DNA of 64,000 nucleotides. Source: Agarivorans gilvus. Lineage in GTDB: Bacteria > Pseudomonadota > Gammaproteobacteria > Enterobacterales > Celerinatantimonadaceae. The DNA is taken from the NCBI RefSeq assembly GCF_001420915.1, contig NZ_CP013021.1, positions 134,001-198,000 of the forward strand, in the 5' to 3' direction. The translations under genes were made by a program, and so were the position numbers. Shown here piece by piece: positions 53,551 through 62,577 of this stretch. The first letter of the stretch is position 1; each line of letters starts with the position of its first letter. The notes under the pieces are model-generated. The model had not been told where the DNA came from and searched no databases. It was given only the letters and a program-made list of their open reading frames with translations.

Positions 53551-54195
53551 GGTAAGTTCTCTTTTATCTTCATTTAGCTGACTTAGCTAGCGTTGTTGTG
53601 GCTAAGTCAAAGTGGTGTTGGGCAATTAATACCCAGCATTTGTGCGGGCATTATATGAAAAATTGCTTCACTCAGCTAGCCGTATGCTTGGTTTAGCTGC
53701 TTCATTGGTGGTTTGAGCCCCGAACAAGCTCATAGTGCGAGGGAGCTAAAATAAATAGCTAGCCACTTGGCTCAACAGAGATTAATAAATGAATGAAGTG
53801 TAATAAGCCAGGTCAAATGGTATTTCATTATAAATAATATGTTTGTTATTTATTATTGTTGATTTAAATAACATTATGGATTTCCTGCTTGTTTTCACTT
53901 GATTTATTTAGCTGGGCGATTGATCTATCTATTTTCATGTTGCTTGACAGTAAGCCTGGTGACAATGAATACGGTGAGTCACCTAAAGCGGTTTTCGCTT
54001 AATCACCCAGCTGCCATGGCAAAGCCTGACAGGGTTTTAGCCATGTTGCTCTGTTTATTTTTATTTGGCACTGCGATTAACAAAATGTGTTGTCAGTGGC
54101 GCCAATCATCAAAAATAGGCTTGCTAGCCGCGAATAATTCGATAATTCTGCTATCTCGGGTTAGACTCAGTTTAAACCCTAACACCTGAGTTGAT
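53551..54195. other. AT-rich intergenic region
   Basis: 645 bases between divergent yjdM and the DUF294 gene. A 96-codon plus frame (53899-54189) has a hydrophobic start but an implausible composition and no good ribosome site. I see no repeat, RNA structure or clear promoter, although both flanking promoters must lie here. Confidence 0.35.
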
Positions 54196-56091
54196 ATGCA
54201 AGCCGAACAAATTGAAATTGCAGGATTTCTTAGTCAATATCCCCCGTTCTCTCACTTACCCCAAGACACTATCAATAATCTGGCTCAAACAGTTGAAGTG
54301 GCCTACTACCGCGAAGGCGACCAAATTTTACGCTTTGGCGACCCCATCCACGATTTATTTGTTATTCGCACCGGTGTGGTTGAGGTATACCGTCGCAATG
54401 GTGAATTGTATAACCGCTTAACGGAAGGCGAAGTGTTTGGACAGATGGGGCTTCTGGTAAAAAATCAGGTGCGCTTTCCGGCTACTGCGGTGCAAGACTG
54501 CCTTATTTACTGCATTCCCGAACAGTATTTTGAACAGTTGTATACCGAGTTTGAGGAGTTTGCGGACTTTGTTGCCATTGAAGATAGTGCACGCATGCGC
54601 AACGCGGTTGCAGAGCAGGCTAACCCTAATGATATGACCACCTCAAAGGTCAAGAATCTGCTTCACTCTGAAGCGGTGATAGCGAATCGTAATATTAGCA
54701 TTCGGCATGCAGCAGAGCTGATGGATGAGAATAACGTGTCGTATTTGTTGTTAGAAGACCCTGAGCTGCAGCTGGACGAAGACAGTGATGATGGCCGAAT
54801 CGTTGGCATTATTACCGACAGCGATTTTCGTTCGCGGGTATTGGCCGTAGGCTTGGATTATCAAACCGAAGTGGGCGAGGTAATGACCACTGGTTTAAGT
54901 GCACTCGACCACAATGCTTATGTGTATGAAGCGATGTTAATGATGTTGCGTAACAATACTCAGCATCTTCCTATCGTACGAAAGCAGCGTCCTATTGGGG
55001 TGGTGTCTATCGCCGATATTTTACATTACGAGTCACAGAGTAGTTTGTTATTGGTACAGTCGATTTTTCGTGCCCAGAATCGCGAAGAGTTAGCCCAGTT
55101 AGTACCCCAAGTTCAAGATTGTTTCGTTCGAATGGTGAATGAAGACGCTAACTCTCATATGATTGGCTCCGCCATGTCGGTAATTGGCCGAAGCTTTAAA
55201 CAGCGTTTGTTAGAATTAGCAGAAGAGCTATTGGGTGAGCCGCCAGTGCCTTATTGCTTTGTGGCTTTGGGCTCAATGGCTCGAGATGAGCAATTAATTG
55301 TGACTGACCAAGATAATGCGCTTATTTTAGATGATGCTTACCAGAGCGACTTGCACCAAGGTTATTTTGAGCAATTAGCCGAATTTGTCTGTGATGGTTT
55401 GAATGAATGCGGTTACGCACATTGTAGCGGTGGCATTATGGCCAGTAATCCAGAATGGCGAATGACCTTGGCTCAATGGGAAGAGTGTTTTAGTAATTGG
55501 ATCGACAACCCAGATCCTAAAGCCTTGCTTAACTGCAGTATTTTCTTTGATTTAGACGGCGTATGGGGAAGGGTAGATTGGGCCGAGCAACTTAAAAGTT
55601 TCATCGCGCGGCGCGCCCGCCGTAATAATCGCTTCTTGGCTTCAATTGCTCGTAATGCGCTTAACCGTACTCCACCACTGGGCTTCTTTAAAGACTTTGT
55701 GATGGAAAAAGATGGCAAGCATAATAACTCGATAAATCTCAAGCGTCGTGGTAGTGCGCCTTTAGGCGATGTAATTCGAGTACATGCTTTAGCTATTGGT
55801 TCACGCGCGCAAAACTCATTTGAGCGCTTAGATGAGGTGATAGAAGCAGGTATTTTGCCTAAAGGTAGAGGACAAGACTTACGTGATTCATTAGAATTTA
55901 TTTCAATGGTACGGATCCGCCATCAGGCCATCGATATAGAGTCGGGGAACGAACCCGATAACAATATTGAGCCCGAAACGCTTTCAGATTTTGAACGTCG
56001 CCACCTTAAAGATGCCTTTCAAATACTCAGCAATGCGCAAAACTTCTTAAAATACCGTTATCACTCAAACCGTTCTGGAGAGTCCTTATGA
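54196..56091 (+). CDS. cNMP-binding/CBS/DUF294 nucleotidyltransferase-like protein
   Basis: A 631-residue regulatory protein. Residues about 15-125 are a cyclic-nucleotide-binding-like domain (GDQILRFGDPIHDLFVIRTG), 155-280 two CBS domains (MDENNVSYLLLED, RIVGIITDSDFRSRVL, NNTQHLPIVRKQRPIGVVSI), 305-445 a DUF294 nucleotidyltransferase-like domain with GSMARDEQLIVTDQDNAL, and the rest a DUF294_C domain. Such proteins often go with acetate or carboxylate transport genes and resemble GlnD-like sensors. The gene overlaps the exonuclease gene by ATGA. There is only a weak ribosome site before the ATG. Confidence 0.93.
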   Translation: MQAEQIEIAGFLSQYPPFSHLPQDTINNLAQTVEVAYYREGDQILRFGDPIHDLFVIRTGVVEVYRRNGELYNRLTEGEVFGQMGLLVKNQVRFPATAVQDCLIYCIPEQYFEQLYTEFEEFADFVAIEDSARMRNAVAEQANPNDMTTSKVKNLLHSEAVIANRNISIRHAAELMDENNVSYLLLEDPELQLDEDSDDGRIVGIITDSDFRSRVLAVGLDYQTEVGEVMTTGLSALDHNAYVYEAMLMMLRNNTQHLPIVRKQRPIGVVSIADILHYESQSSLLLVQSIFRAQNREELAQLVPQVQDCFVRMVNEDANSHMIGSAMSVIGRSFKQRLLELAEELLGEPPVPYCFVALGSMARDEQLIVTDQDNALILDDAYQSDLHQGYFEQLAEFVCDGLNECGYAHCSGGIMASNPEWRMTLAQWEECFSNWIDNPDPKALLNCSIFFDLDGVWGRVDWAEQLKSFIARRARRNNRFLASIARNALNRTPPLGFFKDFVMEKDGKHNNSINLKRRGSAPLGDVIRVHALAIGSRAQNSFERLDEVIEAGILPKGRGQDLRDSLEFISMVRIRHQAIDIESGNEPDNNIEPETLSDFERRHLKDAFQILSNAQNFLKYRYHSNRSGESL

Positions 56092-56825
56092 AGCTGAGGA
56101 AGCTCCCGGCTTTTTTCCCTTTTAGTCAACCGGGGAAGGATTGGCAGACTGAATACCAGCGCTGCGCCGAACAAGCCAACGATGCCAAGCTAAAGCATTT
56201 TTATCAGCAAGGCATGATTGGCGGGCATACTCCTTTGAGTGAAGTGCCTTTTGTTGCGCTGGATTTAGAAACCACCGGCCTTGATGCTCAACGTGACGAT
56301 ATTGTTAGCATTGGCTTGATACCCTTTGATATGCGCAGAATTTATTGCCAACAAGCAAAGCATTGGTTGGTGCGGCCTTTACCGCCACTAAATAGTGAAT
56401 CGGTGATTATTCATGGCATCACCCATAGTGATATTGCTGATGCGCCCAATCTCAATCAAATGATAGAACCTTTACTAGAGGCGCTAGCGGGGAAAGTGGT
56501 GGTGGTGCATTACAAGACGATTGAGCGAAACTTCTTAGCGGAGGCTTTTAAGAAACGGTTGCATGAGGAATTTCGTTTTCCTTTAGTTGATACCATGGAA
56601 GTAGAAGCCAATATTCATCGTCAACTAAGCCGCAGTTGGTGGCAAAATTTGCTGGGGAAAAAGAGTTTTTCACTGCGCTTGGCCGCTAGTCGGCAGCGTT
56701 ATGGTTTGCCTCATTACCAGAGTCATCATGCTTTGGTTGATGCTCAAGCAACAGCAGAATTGTTTATGGCTCAGGTGAGACACCACTTGAGTGTCGATGT
56801 AGCGATAGATACCCTGTGGCGCTAG
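56088..56825 (+). CDS. DnaQ-like 3'-5' exonuclease
   Basis: A 245-residue DEDDh exonuclease domain protein. Motifs: VALDLETTGLDAQRDDIVSIG (ExoI, D and E), VVHYKTIERNFL (ExoII Asp replaced by a Glu/His context), and HHALVDAQATAELF (ExoIII His and Asp). It resembles the DnaQ-family proteins that regularly pair with the DUF294/CBS gene. The start overlaps the upstream stop (ATGA), implying coupled translation. Real role unknown; RNA or DNA end trimming is possible. Confidence 0.88.
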   Translation: MKLRKLPAFFPFSQPGKDWQTEYQRCAEQANDAKLKHFYQQGMIGGHTPLSEVPFVALDLETTGLDAQRDDIVSIGLIPFDMRRIYCQQAKHWLVRPLPPLNSESVIIHGITHSDIADAPNLNQMIEPLLEALAGKVVVVHYKTIERNFLAEAFKKRLHEEFRFPLVDTMEVEANIHRQLSRSWWQNLLGKKSFSLRLAASRQRYGLPHYQSHHALVDAQATAELFMAQVRHHLSVDVAIDTLWR

Positions 56826-56835
56826 GCCACAGGGT
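56811..56835. terminator. 10-bp hairpin with the exonuclease stop codon in its loop
   Basis: ACCCTGTGGC (56811-56820) pairs perfectly with GCCACAGGGT (56826-56835); the 5-base loop holds the TAG. There is no T run on either strand, so it may act as a 3' stability or Rho-blocking element and not as a simple terminator. Confidence 0.4.
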
Positions 56836-56845
56836 CGCTTGGAGT

Positions 56846-58416
56846 TTAGAACTTCTCAGTACTAAAGCCTTTAATTAGGCTGACACACATTAACAACAAC
56901 ACAATAGTGAATGGTAGGCCGGTTGAAATCGCACCGGCTTGCAGCGCTTCAATGGCTTCTGTTCCACCTATCCACAGCAGTGCTGCAGCAATGGCGCCTT
57001 CTGCGCTAGCCCAGAATACACGTTGAGGGATCGGCGCATCAATTTTACCGCCAGCGGTAATGCTGTCGATAACCAAAGATCCTGAATCCGACGAAGTAAT
57101 AAAGAACACCAATACCAAGATAATTGCGATTACCGATAAGATTTGGCTGCCTGGTAGGCTTTCAAACATTTGGAACATGGCCAAAGAAACATCGGTTAAG
57201 CCTTCGTTAGCCAAACTACCTACGTTGTTGATCACCTGATCTAAGGCTATACCACCGTATACACCCATCCACACAATGGTGACGAGAGTAGGCACGATTA
57301 AGACAGCGGTTAAGAACTCGCGAACTGTGCGGCCACGAGATACTCGAGCGATGAACATACCTACAAATGGTGACCAAGAAATCCACCATGCCCAGTAGAA
57401 TACAGTCCAACCTTGGAACCAAGCTTCATCGGGACGGCCATGTGGGTTACTCAGTGGAATAAAGTTTTCAGCGTAGGCCATCAGCGTTTGAGGAATGGTA
57501 TGAATAATGATTGATAGGCCATCAAACATAACAAACAACAACAATACCAAAGCGATGATCATGTTAAGGTTACTTAGCACTTTAACGCCGCCATCGATAC
57601 CACGAATAACCGAGATTATGGCGAGCAGGGTAACAAAGATTATCACACCTATCTGCATACCTATGCCGCCGCTTAAGCCGAATACGTGGTGAATACCACT
57701 AGCGGCCTGTTGTGCCCCTAAACCTAAGGATGTTGCTAAACCAAATAAGGTGGCAAGCACCGCTAGAATATCGATGATGTGTCCAGGCCAACCCCAAGCG
57801 CGGTCACCTAGTAAGGGGTAGAAAATCGAGCGAATCGACAATGGCAGCCCTTTGTTAAAGGCGAAAAATGCCATAGACAGTGCAACAACACCATAAATTG
57901 CCCAAGGGTGCAGCCCCCAGTGATACATGGTGGCGCCTAGCGCTAATTGTGCTGCCTGTTCGGTCATTGGCTCAACACCCAAGGGGTTTTATACCAAGCG
58001 GTCATGTAGGCAACTGGCTCAGCCACACTCCAGAACATTAGGCCAATCCCCATGCCCGCAGCGAATAACATCGCAAGCCAAGAGAGTCGTGAATGCTCAG
58101 GCTTAGCATTGGCTCCACCTAAACGGATCCGTCCAAACGGCGACACGATGATCCCTAGGCAGAATATAACGAAAATGTTACCTGACCACATAAACAGCCA
58201 ATCGAAGCTTCCAATCAGTTGCCATTTAAAACCGTCTAAAACACTTTTGGCACTGGCCGCGTCACTAACCAATACACCAACTAGGAACAGCAAGATAAGT
58301 CCGGCACTAATGCCAAACACGGGGTTATGAACATCAAACCCCCATCGTTGGACATTATCCTGTCCAACGGTATAGTCAGTATTGTTAATACTGTACTTGT
58401 CATGTTTATCTGACAT
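56846..58416 (-). CDS. BCCT-family transporter, frame broken as sequenced
   Basis: Frames 57964-58416 and 56846-57982 together make about 523 residues of a betaine/carnitine/choline transporter with 12 expected spans. BCCT features: VHNPVFGISAG, AGMGIGLMFWSVAEPVAYM, MYHWGLHPWAIYGVVAL, the FYWAWWISWSPFVGMFIARVS signature region (in part), and FFITSSDSGSLVIDSI. It imports compatible solutes such as glycine betaine, probably sodium-coupled. The break is at plus-strand GGGG (57983-57986); a fifth G would give WYKTPLGVEPMTEQAA, the family sequence. I favour a missing base. Confidence 0.88.
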
Positions 58417-58911
58417 GTTATCTCCTAAATAACATAATACGACTTTTAAGGTCGCTAAGGCTTTGTTGCTTCGGGAAACAGCTTTTTCGCTGTTGTGTTG
58501 ACGTGATCAATGCATTTTGCATATCTACAAGGGTCGATAGCATGTCGCCAATCCAATAGAGAGAAAGCTATTACCTGAATGGGTGTGAATTACTTAGTGA
58601 TCTAAACATTCGCCATCAAACTTGTCAAACCGTAAGCGCCTGTTTTGTCGCCAAATACGCGATGGTAAATAAGAGGATATTTTAGATTTGTACGATAAAT
58701 AGCCACTATGAGTTTGGGGCCAAGCCAGCCACCATGCGGATTGCTTCGTGATCTAAGTAATGTGTTGTAGAAAATATCAGCGGGTTTAACTGGTTTTTTG
58801 TTTAATCTAAAATTTTATCATTCCCTGACTTTAGTTTTAGTTTTCTCATAAAAGATATTGAGTTATTTTAGCTACTTTAGGATGTAAGCTGGCTAAGCAA
58901 GGACAGTGTAG
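58417..58911. other. intergenic region between divergent BCCT and leuE genes
   Basis: About 495 bases with no credible ORF. It should carry both promoters; I cannot name a convincing operator, repeat or RNA. Confidence 0.35.
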
Positions 58912-59547
58912 ATGTTTGAAAGCTATGGTGTGGTTAATATTTGGACTTACGTAGCCGGTTTAATTGTGATTATTTTGGCACCTGGCCCTAATTCTCTCTA
59001 TGTATTAAAAACTGGTGCTAGCCAAGGTATTGCGGCGGGTTATCGGGCCGCTTCTGGGGTATTGATAGGGGATGCCATTTTAATTTTGTTGGCTTATCTG
59101 GGCGTGGCTTCTTTGATTCAAACGTCTCCCTTGTTATTTACCGTTATTCGATATCTAGGTGCTGGGTACTTGTTGTATTTAGGGCTGGGATTAATTTGGG
59201 CTCATTGGGGGCGTACGTCACAGCCTAGCGAGTATATTAAGCCGAAAACAGAAAAGGTATTTCGTAAGTCATTGAGTTTAAGTTTGACTAATCCAAAAGC
59301 TATTTTGTTTTACGTATCGTTTTTCATTCAGTTTATCGATAACAGCTATCACAGCACTTGGATTTCTTATTCAATTCTTGCGTCAATTTTGGAGTTTTGT
59401 AGTTTTACTTACCTCAGCATACTGATCCTCTTGGGGAGCTCTTTAACCCACTATTTTAAGCAAAACAAAACACTGGCTAAGTTGGGGAACGGGGCGCTGG
59501 GCTTGTTCTTTATGGGTTTCGCTGCCCGTTTAGCTAGCCTTCACTAG
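58912..59547 (+). CDS. leuE: leucine efflux protein LeuE (LysE/RhtB family)
   Basis: A 211-residue inner-membrane exporter with six expected spans. It follows E. coli LeuE closely: MFESYGVVNIWTYVAGL, ILAPGPNSLYVLKTGASQG, ASGVLIGDAILILLAYLGVA, RYLGAGYLLYLGLGL, LSLTNPKAILFYVSFFIQFI and GFAARLASL. LeuE exports leucine and some analogues. It stands alone, and the leu biosynthetic cluster is 40 kb away. It converges on the next gene with an 8-base gap. Confidence 0.9.
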   Translation: MFESYGVVNIWTYVAGLIVIILAPGPNSLYVLKTGASQGIAAGYRAASGVLIGDAILILLAYLGVASLIQTSPLLFTVIRYLGAGYLLYLGLGLIWAHWGRTSQPSEYIKPKTEKVFRKSLSLSLTNPKAILFYVSFFIQFIDNSYHSTWISYSILASILEFCSFTYLSILILLGSSLTHYFKQNKTLAKLGNGALGLFFMGFAARLASLH

Positions 59548-59555
59548 TGGCAAAG

Positions 59556-60254
59556 CTAGGGGGCGGCTGATGAAAAGATGGCTTGTATTTGGCTGCTATA
59601 AGAACACTCAGGGTTAAGCCAGAGACGACTTTCAAACTCGTAAATAGTTTGTTCTGACGCTTCTAAGAAACGCCCACCTAGAACGCCTTGCTGTTGGTAA
59701 TACTGGTAGCTGTATTCATCTGCTAGCGCGTAATCTACGCGCATCTTAGCTGCCATTTTGAGTGCCTGAGCCAGTGAGTTTACATAAATAGGTCTTATGC
59801 CTGATTGCAGCAGTTCTTGGGTCACAATGGTTCCTTCCATACTGCGTATCAGGGCCACTTCCCGCCCTTTTAATTCACTGAATGTTTGCCATTGGAAAGG
59901 GGCTTTTTGTTTCACTCGGTACAAATGGAAAGTTAAGCGCTCAAGGCTTGTTGCCACTGAGGGGTAATTTTCGAAACCCAAGGGTGGGGCAAAGCTGGCG
60001 CACCAATCACCTTCTTGTAAGGTTCTTTGCACTCGAACCAGTGGCATGAATATCGGCTTGGGAAGTAGCGCATAAGGGGCCGTTTTAGCGGTAAGTTCAG
60101 CCATCAAGAGACCACCGTCAGGATGTTCTTCGGTGGTAAAGGGGGGATATTCAATGGCTAATACCGGAAACTGCTCATTTTCTTGCGCTACGGCTTCATG
60201 GATTAAAGCCCAGTAGCATATCAATATAGAAATGAGCCAGAATTTGTTTTTCAA
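59556..60254 (-). CDS. periplasmic solute-binding protein (SBP_bac_3-like)
   Basis: A 232-residue protein with signal peptide (WLISILICYWALIHEAVAQE). The pattern FPVLAIEYPPFTTEEHPDGG, PIFMPLVRVQRTLQEGDWC, FSELKGREVALIRSMEGT and RVDYALADEYSYQYY is that of small family 3 binding proteins without transporter. It is 50 bases downstream of a diguanylate cyclase in the same direction and may be cotranscribed, perhaps as the periplasmic input of that signalling unit. Confidence 0.7.
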   Translation of the reverse strand: MKNKFWLISILICYWALIHEAVAQENEQFPVLAIEYPPFTTEEHPDGGLLMAELTAKTAPYALLPKPIFMPLVRVQRTLQEGDWCASFAPPLGFENYPSVATSLERLTFHLYRVKQKAPFQWQTFSELKGREVALIRSMEGTIVTQELLQSGIRPIYVNSLAQALKMAAKMRVDYALADEYSYQYYQQQGVLGGRFLEASEQTIYEFESRLWLNPECSYSSQIQAIFSSAAP

Positions 60255-60304
60255 AATACCATTTACCTATCAATTTCAATTATGTTTAGCAGTGCCGAAG
60301 TGGC

Positions 60305-61252
60305 TTATATTTTAGGAAATTGCCCTTGGTGATTGGGCGAAAAAATCGACACTAAGTTTCGCCCCAAATGTTTACTGGTATACATAGCATGATCGGCACG
60401 TTGAATGACTTGCTCAGGCGTTTTATCTTCAATTTTGAATGTCGATAAGCCTATGCTGATAGTGACCTTAATCGGCTGCTGCTGCCAAATACAGGGTTGG
60501 GTTGCTACGCGCTGGCAGAGTCGGCTAGCTAATTGGTAGGCTTGGTCCAAGTTGGCATCGTGCAATATTATAGCGAATTCTTCTCCGCCAAGTCGCCCTA
60601 GGGAATCAACCTGACGAATGGTTTGTTGGCACAGCTCTGTCACATGTTTAATCACCGCATCGCCGGCTTGGTGGCCAAGGCTATCATTGACTGACTTAAA
60701 GCGATCTATATCTAACATTAACAAACTGACATCTTGAGTATCCCGCAGAAATTGTTGACGTTTGTTATAAAGCGCATTCATAAAGGCACGGCGATTAAGT
60801 ACCCCTGTTAGTTCATCGGTTTCAGATAGGGCTTTTAGCTGTTTCTCTAAGTAGTGGCGCTGGGTAATATTTCGGGCGGTCCAAAGCACGGTTTTTTGGT
60901 CATGGTAGCGCTCAGCCAAGGGCTTTATTATGCCTTCAAACCATAGCTCTTTGGGCGGTTCAATGTCGTCAGGAAACCGAATCATAGTGTCGTTATTAAA
61001 GTGGTAGTTCACTATGACCGTTTTATTTTTTTTAATGGCTTGCTGAATATAGGAGAGAAATAGTTCGGCGGATTTCAAAGGCATTACATCATGTAGGTAT
61101 TGTCCCACATAGGCTTTGCAGTCAAATTGGGTGTGGTTGTCTTGCCCACCAAAAACCTCTAAATATTGACCTTGTTCAGAGAAAACAAAGACGTGCTCGG
61201 GCAGTGCGTCGAGTAAGAGATAGTAATGTGATGCCAGCGTGTACTCATCCAT
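60305..61252 (-). CDS. PAS-GGDEF diguanylate cyclase
   Basis: A 315-residue soluble protein. Residues about 8-130 form a PAS-like sensor (LLLDALPEHVFVFSEQGQYLEVFGG; TVLWTARNITQRHYLEKQL ends it). The GGDEF domain follows, with DELTGVLNRRAF, MLDIDRFKSVNDSLGHQAGD and GRLGGEEFAIIL: the GGEEF site is intact (222-226) and an RxxD inhibitory site is at 213-216. It should make c-di-GMP with product inhibition. No membrane span. Probably forms an operon with the downstream binding protein. Confidence 0.93.
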   Translation of the reverse strand: MDEYTLASHYYLLLDALPEHVFVFSEQGQYLEVFGGQDNHTQFDCKAYVGQYLHDVMPLKSAELFLSYIQQAIKKNKTVIVNYHFNNDTMIRFPDDIEPPKELWFEGIIKPLAERYHDQKTVLWTARNITQRHYLEKQLKALSETDELTGVLNRRAFMNALYNKRQQFLRDTQDVSLLMLDIDRFKSVNDSLGHQAGDAVIKHVTELCQQTIRQVDSLGRLGGEEFAIILHDANLDQAYQLASRLCQRVATQPCIWQQQPIKVTISIGLSTFKIEDKTPEQVIQRADHAMYTSKHLGRNLVSIFSPNHQGQFPKI

Positions 61253-61622
61253 GATGTTGCATTCGCAAAATTAGAGAGTGATCTAATTTTAACACTTAGT
61301 TGAGTATTTGCTGTTTCGATATATAGCTATCTCTTTGTAATTCCTCATTGTGTGTAGTAGCGCACTTAAATTAGTTAAGCTTTAGCGCTTGCTCACCGTA
61401 GCTAAGAGCTTTCGCTGAATAACAGGGTGTTTGATTGTAAAACTAGGGCATTCACCTTAGTCAATTTTAGATAGCAATATGAATACCAGTGTGCTTGAAA
61501 AGAGAAGGGCGAGGTGGGGCGCGTAGCGATAATGGGTTGCGCAGCTTCCGCTATAGACGTTAGGCTGAGTAGCAGCCGTATATCGGCTCGGAATCAGAGC
61601 ATAATATTATAAAGAGTTAGTA
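61253..61622. other. intergenic region between divergent genes
   Basis: 370 bases between the cyclase and EamA genes. Close to the EamA start there is an AT-rich TAATATTATAAAGAG stretch that may contain a -10 and ribosome site. Nothing else is apparent. Confidence 0.35.
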
Positions 61623-62498
61623 ATGAATAAAGCGCTCATTAGTGCCTATTTAACCATTCTCATGTGGGCTTCTTTGGCGACACTGATGTTGAGTGTTAGC
61701 CATTTACCATCACTGTTGTTAGTGGGCTTGGTCTTGCTGGTGGCCTCATTACCAGGCCTTGGTTATTGGCGGCAGTGGCGGTTTCCAATAAAAGTTTGGG
61801 TCAGTGCGGTGGTGGGTATGTTTGGTTACCACTATTTGTTGTTTGATGCTTTTACTCGGGCACCGGCAATGAGTGTCAATATGATCCAGTATTTATGGCC
61901 CTTATTTATCGTATTAGGTGCTCCGTTATTTGGTTCAGCACGGCTTAATTTCGGGCATATTGTGGGCGCCGCGCTTGGCTTTGCCGGCGTGTTACTCACT
62001 ATGACGCAAGGTGAGTTGGCGTTTGGTTTTTCCGAGCAGGCCGCTTTGGGGTATGCGCAAGCTTTTGTTGCCGCTTTACTCTGGGCTTTTTACACTTTGT
62101 CTAACCGTCGCTACCAGCAAATGCCTTTGTCGGCGGTGGCTGGCTTTTGCCTAGTTTCCGGAGCGTTAGCTTTAGTGGCCTATTTTGTTAGCGCTACTGA
62201 AAGCGTGGTCCAGTGGCAGTATGCTGACATGGGTTCTATTTTGCTGTTGGGTTTAGGGCCAATGGGCTTGAGTTTTTATACTTGGGATTACGCCATTCGC
62301 CACGGCGACCCGCGACAAATTGGCGCGCTAACGTATTTAACACCCTTACTATCGGTTGCGATGCTGGCCTTGGTATATAGTGATGTAGAGTTAAAGCTAG
62401 TGCACTTACTGTCGTTGATACTGGTGATTGGTGGGGCGTCGTTAGGGCAAGTGGTGGAGCGTCGCCGTTTAAAACCAAAGATATTGGCCAATTCATGA
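61623..62498 (+). CDS. EamA-family (DMT) transporter
   Basis: A 291-residue inner-membrane protein of the drug/metabolite transporter superfamily: ten expected spans in two EamA repeats. Stretches such as AYLTILMWASLATLML, YHYLLFDAFTRAPAMSVNMI, YLWPLFIVLGAPLF, LLWAFYTLSNRRYQ and LGPMGLSFYTWDYAIRHGD resemble the YddG-like aromatic amino-acid exporters. Substrate not known. AAAGAG precedes the ATG; a terminator follows. Confidence 0.85.
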   Translation: MNKALISAYLTILMWASLATLMLSVSHLPSLLLVGLVLLVASLPGLGYWRQWRFPIKVWVSAVVGMFGYHYLLFDAFTRAPAMSVNMIQYLWPLFIVLGAPLFGSARLNFGHIVGAALGFAGVLLTMTQGELAFGFSEQAALGYAQAFVAALLWAFYTLSNRRYQQMPLSAVAGFCLVSGALALVAYFVSATESVVQWQYADMGSILLLGLGPMGLSFYTWDYAIRHGDPRQIGALTYLTPLLSVAMLALVYSDVELKLVHLLSLILVIGGASLGQVVERRRLKPKILANS

Positions 62499-62531
62499 AT
62501 TGTAATTAGCTATTTGTGCTGCGCTAAAAGT

Positions 62532-62563
62532 AAAAGCCAACTGCAAGGGCAGTTGGCTTTTTA
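62532..62563. terminator. bidirectional terminator
   Basis: AAAAGCCAACTGC (62532-62544) and GCAGTTGGCTTTT (62549-62561) with loop AAGG, between convergent EamA gene and fruA. Confidence 0.9.
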
Positions 62564-62577
62564 TCATTATGTTTTGT

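Noticed and set aside
53899..54189. 96-codon plus-strand frame before the DUF294 gene
   Set aside because: Hydrophobic start but no recognisable family, poor ribosome site and composition unlike neighbouring genes.
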